From assembly GCF_024211275.1 (NCBI RefSeq), contig NZ_JAMLDX010000001.1:124001-188000 (forward strand): DNA of 64,000 nt. Direction: 5' to 3'. This document shows, piece by piece, positions 54,102 through 61,430 of this stretch. Source of the DNA: Sphingomonas tagetis. GTDB taxonomy: Bacteria; Pseudomonadota; Alphaproteobacteria; Sphingomonadales; Sphingomonadaceae. How positions within the stretch are numbered: position 1 is the first letter of the stretch; every line of letters begins with the position of its first letter. Made by a program: the position numbers and the translations under genes. Under the pieces are notes generated by a model. That model did not search any database and was not told the DNA's origin. It saw only the letters and a list, made by a program, of their open reading frames with translations.

Positions 54102-56579
54102 GTGAGCCTGAACTCGTTCGCATTCGCGCTGCTGGCCAGCACATCGACCGTTGCATTCGCGCAGGACGCGCCCGTCGTGACCGCCAAGGAATCGCCCGCG
54201 CAGCAGGTTCCGGGCGCGCAGGGTCGTGACGAAGAGGATGTGCAGCGCAGCTCCGCGGCGTCCGACATTATCGTGACCGCCCGCCGCCGTCAGGAGCAGG
54301 TGCAGGACGTGCCGATCCCGATCAGCGTGGTCGGCGTCAAGGAGCTCGACAGCACGGGCAGCTTCAACGTCTCGCGCCTCGCCCAGCTTCAGCCGACGCT
54401 GCAATTCTATTCGACCAATCCGCGAAACTCGTCGGTCAACGTCCGCGGCCTCGGCGCGCCGCTCGGCCTGACCAATGATGGCATCGATCAGGGCGTCGGC
54501 GTCTATATCGACCAGGTCTATTTCAGCCGCGTTGCGGTCGCCACGCTCGACTTCCTCGACGTGCAGCAGGTCGAGACGCTGCGCGGTCCGCAGGGAACGC
54601 TCTACGGCAAGAACACCGTAGCCGGCGCGATCAGCATCACGTCGAAGGCGCCAAGCTTCAACTTCGAGGGCCGCGCCGAAGTGTCGGCGGGCAGCCTCGC
54701 CTTTAAGCAGGCCAAGGCGTCGGTCAGTGGCCCGCTGGGAGAGACCGTCGCCGCGCGCTTCGGCGTCGCCACCACCAGCCGCCGCGGCACGGTGTATAAC
54801 GTCCGCACCGGCAACTACGTCAACGAGCAGGACAATATCGGCTTCCGCGGCGCGATCCTGTGGCGCGCGAGCGATACGCTCGATCTGACGCTGAGCGCCG
54901 ACTACAACCGCCAGGATCCGGAATGCTGCGCGCAGATCTACATCAAATACGGCCCGACCCAGCGCGCTGCGAACCGGCAATATCCGGCGCTGACCGCCGC
55001 GTTCCCGGCGACGACGCAGACTTCCGGGACTTATCGCGTGCCGAGCACCAATCCGTTCGACCGCTTGACCGACCTCGACGCCGACCTGAACGCCCGCAAC
55101 ACGCTGGGCGGTGTGTCGCTGCGCGGCGAGCTCGAAGTCGGTTCGGGCACGCTGACGTCGGTCACCGCCTGGCGCTTCTGGGACTGGCTGCCAGCCAACG
55201 ACCGCGATTTCACCGGTCTGCGGGTCACCACGCTGTCGCAGAACCCGACGCGGCAGGACCAGTTCACACAGGAACTGCGCTATGCCGGTGAAGGCAATGG
55301 CTTCGACTATGTCGTCGGCGCCTTCGCCTTCTATCAGGACATCCACACCACCGGCACGCAGCGCCAGGGCCCGGACGCCAGCCGCTGGCTGATCAATCCG
55401 AGCAACGCGCTGTCGAACGATCCGACTGTGCTCGACGGACTGACGGCTGCGAACGACATTCGCCTCAAGAACTTCTCGGGCGCGCTGTTCGGCAAGCTCA
55501 ACTGGGACGTGACCGATCAGATTACGCTCTCGCCAGGCGTCCGCGTCAATTATGACGACAAGGTCGGCAGTTATGTCTCGATCGTCCGCGACAGCGCGGG
55601 CAATCTCGTCCCGGCCACCGGCGGCACCGCGCGTCAGGTCGAGCAGCGCACGGCGCTGGGTCCGCAGTCGTTCCAGAACGAAGCCTATCGCGCGTGGAAC
55701 GTGTCCTATGACTTCACCGCGTCGTACAAGCCGTCGCGCGACGTACTGGTCTATGCGACCTATGCCCATACCTTCAAATCGGGCGGCCTCAACCTCAACG
55801 GCGTGCCGGTCGTCAACGGCGTCGCGCAGACCCAGTTCGCGCAGGTCGATCCGGAGAAGGTCGATCACTTCGAGATCGGCGTGAAGTCGCAATTCTGGGA
55901 CCGCAAGGCGACGCTCAACGTCACTGGTTTCTGGACCTCGATCAAGGACTATCAGGCGCTGGTCAATGATGGCCAGAACACCACGCTGCGCGGGTATCTG
56001 GCCAATGCCGACGAGGTGCGGGTACGCGGTATCGAGGCCGATTTCTCGGTCCGGCCGAGCGAGCGGATCAGCCTTTACGTCAACGGCGCCTATACCGATC
56101 ACGAATATGTCCGCTTCACCAACGCGCCGTGCCCGCCCGAGCGGTCGGGCGGTTCGACGGTCGGCAATGGCCTGCCCGGCGTGCCCGGCCAGCCCAGCCC
56201 GGCGGTGTGCGACATCTCCGGCCAATGGTTGCCGGGCATTTCGAAGTGGGCGTTCTCGTTCGGCGGTGAGGTCAATCAGCCGGTCAATATCTTCGGCAAG
56301 GACGGCGAGATCTATTTCGGCGCGGATGGCAGCTACCGGTCGAAATTCTCGTCCAACGCCTCGCGCTCGATCTACACCGATATCGAGGGCTATGGGCTGG
56401 CGAACTACCGCCTGGGTTATCGCACCGACGACGGGCTGAACGTCTTCGCCTGGGTGCGCAACGCGACCGACTCGGAATATTTCGACGTGCTCGCGACCAC
56501 GCCGGGCAACACCGGCCTGATCTCCGGCAATGTCGGCGATCCGCGCACTTACGGCGTGACGGTGGGCCTCAGCTTCTGA
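54102..56579 (+). CDS. TonB-dependent outer-membrane receptor
   Basis: An 825-residue receptor. A short signal (SLNSFAFALLASTSTVAFAQ) is followed by a TonB-box-like DIIVTARRR, a plug domain (VQDVPIPISVVG; VETLRGPQGTLYGKNTVAGAI) and a 22-strand barrel ending in VTVGLSF. It imports a large substrate such as a siderophore or carbohydrate using proton-motive force. The start GTG at 54102 is six bases after GGGGA; longer frames upstream run over the hsp20 promoter. No transport partners adjoin, so the substrate cannot be named. Confidence 0.92.
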   Translation: MSLNSFAFALLASTSTVAFAQDAPVVTAKESPAQQVPGAQGRDEEDVQRSSAASDIIVTARRRQEQVQDVPIPISVVGVKELDSTGSFNVSRLAQLQPTLQFYSTNPRNSSVNVRGLGAPLGLTNDGIDQGVGVYIDQVYFSRVAVATLDFLDVQQVETLRGPQGTLYGKNTVAGAISITSKAPSFNFEGRAEVSAGSLAFKQAKASVSGPLGETVAARFGVATTSRRGTVYNVRTGNYVNEQDNIGFRGAILWRASDTLDLTLSADYNRQDPECCAQIYIKYGPTQRAANRQYPALTAAFPATTQTSGTYRVPSTNPFDRLTDLDADLNARNTLGGVSLRGELEVGSGTLTSVTAWRFWDWLPANDRDFTGLRVTTLSQNPTRQDQFTQELRYAGEGNGFDYVVGAFAFYQDIHTTGTQRQGPDASRWLINPSNALSNDPTVLDGLTAANDIRLKNFSGALFGKLNWDVTDQITLSPGVRVNYDDKVGSYVSIVRDSAGNLVPATGGTARQVEQRTALGPQSFQNEAYRAWNVSYDFTASYKPSRDVLVYATYAHTFKSGGLNLNGVPVVNGVAQTQFAQVDPEKVDHFEIGVKSQFWDRKATLNVTGFWTSIKDYQALVNDGQNTTLRGYLANADEVRVRGIEADFSVRPSERISLYVNGAYTDHEYVRFTNAPCPPERSGGSTVGNGLPGVPGQPSPAVCDISGQWLPGISKWAFSFGGEVNQPVNIFGKDGEIYFGADGSYRSKFSSNASRSIYTDIEGYGLANYRLGYRTDDGLNVFAWVRNATDSEYFDVLATTPGNTGLISGNVGDPRTYGVTVGLSF

Positions 56580-56647
56580 GGCCGGAACAAGGACGCATCT
56601 GCCCCCGCGATTGATCACAACCGGTAAAGCGCGGACGGCAGAAGCCA

Positions 56648-56696
56648 GGGGAGGGAGCGGCAACCAGGCTCCTGCTGCTCTCTCCCCGTTTTTTTT
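56648..56696 (+). terminator. Intrinsic terminator of the TonB receptor gene
   Basis: An 11-base stem (GGGGAGGGAGC / GCTCTCTCCCC, one G-T pair) with an 18-base loop, followed by GTTTTTTTT. Confidence 0.85.
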
Positions 56697-56710
56697 GGTG
56701 GTCAGCTAGA

Positions 56711-56810
56711 GATGATGCTTCGCATCGTCGGAGCCTATCGCTGCTCCGCCCGCTCCCCACCCGGCCACCTATCAAAGATACCCTGAAGTGGGTGGCCGTG
56801 TGGGGAGCGG
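56711..56810. repeat. Intergenic hairpin pair including a 20-bp inverted repeat
   Basis: GATGATGC-TTC-GCATCGTC forms an 8-bp stem (56711-56729, one G-T). Then 20-base arms 56750-56769 and 56791-56810 pair with one mismatch around a 21-base loop. There is no T-run. It may be a REP-like repeat, a mobile mini-element remnant or an RNA structure; nothing recognised. Confidence 0.6.
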
Positions 56811-56840
56811 CCCGGTGCCGCCTGCGCTACAAGGCGCCAA

Positions 56841-56878
56841 ACACAAAGCAAAGGCCCGGGCCGTTTCCGACCCGGGCC
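56841..56878 (-). terminator. Minus-strand terminator-like hairpin
   Basis: GGCCCGGG / CCCGGGCC stem (8 bp) with a 10-base loop; the minus-strand tail is TTTGCTTTGTGTTT. It would end an unidentified minus-strand RNA arising between 56.9 and 57.05 kb. Confidence 0.45.
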
Positions 56879-56897
56879 CCTGCGTGACGATGCCTCG

Positions 56898-56972
56898 TCA
56901 GCCCCCTTGTGGCCACTTCGCCCGCACGCCTCGATAAGGCGGGGCAGAAGAGCCTCCCCGAACCACGGCCAT
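56898..56972 (-). CDS. Possible 24-residue micropeptide
   Basis: ATG-started frame encoding MAVVRGGSSAPPYRGVRAKW plus four residues, ending just before the minus-strand terminator-like hairpin at 56853-56878. A GTGACA-N17-TAGTCA element (near 57020-56990) could be its promoter. The ribosome binding site is weak (GCAGG). Coding is unproven. Confidence 0.2.
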   Translation of the reverse strand: MAVVRGGSSAPPYRGVRAKWPQGG

Positions 56973-57119
56973 TGCCTGCGCTTCGTTCGGTCTGACTAGG
57001 GAGCGTTAAGGCCCTTGTCACGATGCTAACGTTACGTCTCCGCGCTTTGCCACGGCCCTGTGTTGAATCGGCAACAGGGCGGATTGCGCCTGTCATCTTC
57101 ACCCCCTAACACCGCCCCC

Positions 57120-58370
57120 ATGCTGCTTTCCCGATACGAGCGCACCATCGCCCGTCGCTACCTTTTGCCCGGGCGGGGCGAGGCGTTCATCTTCCTCGTC
57201 GCGGCGATCAGTCTGGTCGCGGTGATGCTCGGCGTCGCCGCGCTGGTGATCGTGATGAGCGTGATGAACGGCTTCCGCGCCGAACTGTTCGACAAGATCA
57301 CGGGGCTGAACGGCCATGCAGTGGTGCAGGGCTATGGCGGGCAATTGCGCGACTGGCGGCAGATCGTCGAGGAGGCGCGCAAGACGCCCGGTGTCACCAG
57401 CGCGACCCCGCTGATCGAACAGCCGCTAATGGCGAGCTTTCAGGGCCGGGTCGAGGGCGTGCTGGTGCGCGGAATGAATGTCGGCGACATTCGCGGCAAC
57501 CCGACGATCAACAAGAACGTGCTGCTCGGCGAACTCAGGAATCTCACGGCCGGGTGCGAATGCATCGCGATCGGTTCGCGGCTCGCCAATGCGCTCGGCG
57601 CGTCGGTCGGCAGCAGCGTGTCGCTGCTCAGTCCGCAGGGCCTCACCAGCCCGTTCGGCACGGTGCCGCGGATCGTCGCCTATCGAGTCGCGGCGGTGTT
57701 CGAGGTCGGCGTCTATGACTACGACAAGGCGTTCGTCGTCATGCCGATGCAGGACGCGCAGACGCTGCTGCTGATGGGCGACTCGGTCGGCATGGTCGAG
57801 ATCGACACGACCGATCCCGACAAGGTCGGCGAAATCCTCGCGCCGCTGACGCAGAAGGTCGCCAAGTCGGGCCAGGTGACCGACTGGCGCACGCTCAACG
57901 CCACCTTGTTCGAGGCACTGGCGGTCGACCGCATCGTCACTTTCACCGTGCTGTCGATCCTGATCCTCGTCGCGGTGTTCAACATTCTCTCGTCGCTGAT
58001 CATGCTGGTGCGCGCCAAGACGCGCGATATCGCGATCCTGCGCACGATGGGCGCGACGCGGAGCGGGCTCATCAAGATCTTCGTGACCGTGGGCACCGTC
58101 ATCGGCTCGCTCGGCATCCTGGCGGGGCTCATCCTCGGCTTCATCTTCCTCTATTTCCGGCAGGGCGTGCTGAGCTTCATCGGCTTCGTCACGGGGCAGA
58201 ATATCTGGGACCCGTCGATGCGTTATCTGACCGAGCTGCCGGCCAAGACAGATCCCGTCGAGGTGGCGGGAATTGCGCTGATGGCGCTGTTCTTCAGCTT
58301 CCTCGCGACGCTCTACCCCGCGTTTAAGGCGGCGAGCACCGATCCGGTGCAGGTGCTGCGCTATGAATAG
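57120..58370 (+). CDS. lolC: Lipoprotein-releasing ABC transporter permease LolC/E
   Basis: A 416-residue permease with an N-terminal helix ([20 protein letters not shown]), a ~220-residue periplasmic domain and three C-terminal helices with the MacB/FtsX-type [16 protein letters not shown] loop. It extracts outer-membrane lipoproteins from the inner membrane for LolA. Alphaproteobacteria often use one such permease as a homodimer (LolF type), consistent with a single copy here. The stop overlaps lolD by eight bases. Confidence 0.93.
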   Translation: MLLSRYERTIARRYLLPGRGEAFIFLVAAISLVAVMLGVAALVIVMSVMNGFRAELFDKITGLNGHAVVQGYGGQLRDWRQIVEEARKTPGVTSATPLIEQPLMASFQGRVEGVLVRGMNVGDIRGNPTINKNVLLGELRNLTAGCECIAIGSRLANALGASVGSSVSLLSPQGLTSPFGTVPRIVAYRVAAVFEVGVYDYDKAFVVMPMQDAQTLLLMGDSVGMVEIDTTDPDKVGEILAPLTQKVAKSGQVTDWRTLNATLFEALAVDRIVTFTVLSILILVAVFNILSSLIMLVRAKTRDIAILRTMGATRSGLIKIFVTVGTVIGSLGILAGLILGFIFLYFRQGVLSFIGFVTGQNIWDPSMRYLTELPAKTDPVEVAGIALMALFFSFLATLYPAFKAASTDPVQVLRYE

Positions 58371-59067
58371 CTTTGATGGACGCGCCGTGAACGGCGCTGA
58401 GGCAGTTCTGCAGACAAGCGGCCTCAAGCGCGCCTTCGTGCAGGGCGAGACCACGATTCATGTCCTTCGAGGCGTCGATCTGACCGTGGGGCCGGGCGAG
58501 ATCGTCGCACTCCTCGGGCCGTCCGGCTCGGGCAAATCGACCTTGCTTCAGGCGGTCGGCCTTCTGGAGGGCGGGTTCGAAGGCTCGATCCGCATCGCCG
58601 GCGTCGAAGTCGGCAAGCTCGAAAGCCATGAGCGCACCGTCACCCGGCGCGACAAGCTCGGCTTCGTCTATCAGTTCCACCACCTGCTGCCCGACTTCAA
58701 CGCGGTCGAGAATGTCGAGCTTCCGCAGCTGATCCAGGACGCGACTCGTCCCGATGCCAAGGCACGCGCCGAATCGTTGCTGACCGCGCTCGGCCTCGGC
58801 CAGCGGCTGACCCACCGACCGAGCCAGCTGTCGGGCGGCGAGCAGCAGCGAGTGGCCGTCGCGCGTGCGCTCGCCAACCGTCCGGCACTGGTGCTGGCGG
58901 ACGAACCGACCGGCAATCTCGACGAGAAGACCGCCGACATCGTGCTCGCCGAGTTGCTGCGGCTGGTGCGTGGCGAGGGTTCGGCGGCGCTGATCGCCAC
59001 GCATAACGAGCGGCTCGCGGAGAGAATGGACCGCGTCGTCCGGCTCCATGACGGGGTGCTCGAATGA
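58363..59067 (+). CDS. lolD: Lipoprotein-releasing ABC transporter ATPase LolD
   Basis: A 234-residue ABC ATPase: Walker [10 protein letters not shown], signature LSGGEQQR, Walker [10 protein letters not shown], and the LolD-type [15 protein letters not shown]. It powers lipoprotein release with the upstream permease. It starts within the end of lolC and overlaps the GNAT gene by four bases. Confidence 0.95.
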   Translation: MNSFDGRAVNGAEAVLQTSGLKRAFVQGETTIHVLRGVDLTVGPGEIVALLGPSGSGKSTLLQAVGLLEGGFEGSIRIAGVEVGKLESHERTVTRRDKLGFVYQFHHLLPDFNAVENVELPQLIQDATRPDAKARAESLLTALGLGQRLTHRPSQLSGGEQQRVAVARALANRPALVLADEPTGNLDEKTADIVLAELLRLVRGEGSAALIATHNERLAERMDRVVRLHDGVLE

Positions 59068-59666
59068 GCGCGTGGACCGACCCGCCCACGCTTGAAGGCG
59101 GCCATGTCACGCTGCGCCCGCTCGAACCCGAGGACCGCGACGCGCTGTTGTCGGCATCTGCGGACGGGCGGTTGTGGGAGCTGTTCTACACCGTCGCACC
59201 GGGTCCCGACACGATCGACTATTGGCTTCAGAACGCCTTTCGCGAGCGCAGTGAGGGCAGGGGCATGGCCTTTGCCGTGCTCGACGCCGGCGGCAGCGTG
59301 GTCGGCACGACCCGTTACCTGCGGATGAACCGCGCCAACCGCCGAGTCGAGATCGGCGGCACCTTCTACGCCGCACGAGCGCAGCGGACAGGCCTCAACA
59401 CCGAAGCCAAGCTGCTGCTGCTCGGCTATGCGTTCGAGGTTCTGGACTGCGTCTGTGTCCAGTTCCGCACCGACTGGTTCAACAAGCCATCGCAACGCGC
59501 GATCGAGCGGCTCGGCGCAAAGCTCGATGGCGTGCTACGCGGCCAGCGGATCATGCCCGACGGACGCGTGCGCGATACTATGACCTATTCGGTGTTGGAG
59601 CAGGAATGGCCGGGTGTGAAGCTGAACCTCGAAACGATGCTGGCGAGGGGAAGCAGGAAGACATAG
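59064..59666 (+). CDS. GNAT-family acetyltransferase (RimJ/RimL-like)
   Basis: A 200-residue N-acetyltransferase. [17 protein letters not shown] opens the GNAT fold, [19 protein letters not shown] and [17 protein letters not shown] form the acetyl-CoA site, and [17 protein letters not shown] closes it. It resembles ribosomal-protein and small-amine acetyltransferases. The substrate is unknown. It is the third gene of the lolCD operon, with ATGA overlap. Confidence 0.9.
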   Translation: MSAWTDPPTLEGGHVTLRPLEPEDRDALLSASADGRLWELFYTVAPGPDTIDYWLQNAFRERSEGRGMAFAVLDAGGSVVGTTRYLRMNRANRRVEIGGTFYAARAQRTGLNTEAKLLLLGYAFEVLDCVCVQFRTDWFNKPSQRAIERLGAKLDGVLRGQRIMPDGRVRDTMTYSVLEQEWPGVKLNLETMLARGSRKT

Positions 59667-59802
59667 CCGTCTCCCGCCGTCGTAGCAGGCATTTTCCGAC
59701 TTCCATTCGCATTTTCGGACAATTTGTGCCCGATCGCGACGATGGGCTGATCTCGATCAGCGTACGATATTCGCGCCGTACCAAATCAGGGGGCACAGGA
59801 CG

Positions 59803-60845
59803 ATGCCGTACCTTTCGGTCAACACCGCCCGCCGGTTGATCCCGCTTTCCTTGCTCATGGCCACATTCTTTTCCGGATCGGTCGATGCGCGTGAGGTAGC
59901 GCCCGTCAGGGTGGTCGCGGACCATCATCTGCACCTCAATTCACCCGCCATGACCGAATTTCTCGCAACGGAGTGCGAAGTGGCGCCAGGGAGAAAATGC
60001 CTGGATCGATCCAAAGCGCCATTGACCGCCGCCAATCTGATCGCGGCAATGGATCATGCCGGAATTAAACACGGCCTGCTGGTTTCGACCGCCTATTTTG
60101 CTGAGAGCATCTTCATCAAGCCGCCGTCTGCAAATGGACCGGCGGTGTTGCGCGCATCCAACGATTACACCGTTGCCGTGGCCCGCGCGTATCCAGCGCG
60201 GCTCAAGGCGCTCGTTGGAATCAATCCGCTCACAGCGACCGCGCTGCCCGAAATCGAACGCTGGCGAAGTGACCGCCATGTCGTGGGGATCAAGCTGCAC
60301 CTCGCCAATTCCGGCTTCGATTTCCGCAAGCCAGGAGACGTGGCGAAGCTGGCCGAAGTGTTTCGCGCCGCCGCGCGAACCGCATGGTGATCCTGATCCA
60401 CATGCGCACGTCAGTGCCCGATTTCGGCCGCGTCGATACAGAGATCTTCATTCGTGACGTGCTGCCGCATGCGGCGGGGAGTTATATCCAGGTTGCCCAT
60501 GCCGCGGGGTGGGGCGGGATCACCGAACACACCATTGCCGCGCTGACAACGTTCGCGGACGCGTTCGATCGCGAGCCGCGCCTTGCGGGCAATATCTATT
60601 TCGATCTCGCTGCGGTGATCGGCGATTCCAACGAACCCACCCGAAGGAACGAACTCGCGGCACTGATCCAACGCATCGGATCGCAGCACTTCCTGAGCGC
60701 ATCCGACTATCCGCTGGCGCCCGATCTGCTGGATCATTACACGCGGGTTTATCCGATGTTGCCGCTTTCGGCGCGCGAATGGCGCGTGGTGCGCGGCAAC
60801 ATCGCACCTTATGTGCGGCCCGGTTTTCGCCGATCCGTGCGTTGA
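59803..60845 (+). pseudogene. Exported amidohydrolase, split by a frameshift
   Basis: Two overlapping frames (59803-60390 and 60384-60845) together make one amidohydrolase-2 TIM barrel with a signal peptide (LLMATFFSGSVDA). The metal motif ADHHLHL and GIKLHLANSG are in the first frame; IHMRTS, IQVAHAAGWGG and LSASDYP, carrying the remaining His and Asp ligands, are in the second. The frame changes near 60375-60385 in GCGAACCGCATGG, with the first frame stopping at ARTAW. Restoring the frame would read ANRMVILIHM. It could be a true mutation, a sequencing error, or two coupled fragments (ATGGTGA overlap). Confidence 0.75.
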
Positions 60846-60864
60846 AGCCTGCGGAGAAGCAGTC

Positions 60865-61350
60865 ATGACGGTCGGATCGATCGCGAACATTCCGGTGACG
60901 GCAGCCGATGGCAGCGAAACCGATCTGTCGGTGTACGACGGCAAGGTGCTGCTGATCGTCAACGTCGCGTCGAAATGCGGGTTCACGCCGCAATATACCG
61001 GGCTGGAGGCGCTTCACCGCAACTACGCCGATCGCGGGTTCGAGGTGCTCGGCTTCCCGTGCAACCAGTTCGGCGCGCAGGAGCCCGGCGATGCGGCCGA
61101 GATCGCCAGCTTCTGCTCGCTGACCTATGACGTGACCTTCCCGGTCTTCGCCAAGGTCGACGTCAACGGCGACGCCGCCGCGCCGCTGTACCGCTATCTC
61201 AAAAAGGCCGCGCCGGGGCTGTTCGGGACCGAGGGGATCAAGTGGAACTTCACCAAGTTCCTGATCGACCGCGACGGCGAGGTGGTGGAGCGCTATGCGC
61301 CGCAGACCAAGCCTGAGGATATCGCGAAGGATATCGAGAAGCTGCTCTGA
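60865..61350 (+). CDS. Glutathione peroxidase (Cys type)
   Basis: A 161-residue peroxidase: catalytic Cys in VASKCGFTPQY, then GFPCNQFGAQEPG and KWNFTKFLID, giving the Cys-Gln-Trp-Asn site. It reduces peroxides using glutathione or thioredoxin in the cytoplasm. ATG 60865 lies after GGAGAAG; it begins 19 bases past the split amidohydrolase. Confidence 0.94.
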   Translation: MTVGSIANIPVTAADGSETDLSVYDGKVLLIVNVASKCGFTPQYTGLEALHRNYADRGFEVLGFPCNQFGAQEPGDAAEIASFCSLTYDVTFPVFAKVDVNGDAAAPLYRYLKKAAPGLFGTEGIKWNFTKFLIDRDGEVVERYAPQTKPEDIAKDIEKLL

Positions 61351-61395
61351 CGGCGGAGCGTGCCGGATAAGCTGTGGACAACTCCGGCGACGGCT

Positions 61396-61423
61396 TTGAC
61401 CGGCGGCGGCACCCCCATATAGT
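61396..61423 (+). promoter_or_regulatory. Housekeeping promoter of dnaE, probably leaderless
   Basis: TTGACC and TATAGT, 16 bases apart. The -10 ends seven bases before ATG 61431, so transcription should start at or next to the first base of the start codon; there is no ribosome binding site. Confidence 0.65.
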
Positions 61424-61430
61424 CGGAGCC

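Noticed and set aside
54048..56663. 871-residue open frame opposite the TonB receptor
   Set aside because: Low-complexity Arg/Ala/Val translation, no domain, fully overlapped by the receptor with proper plug and barrel motifs.
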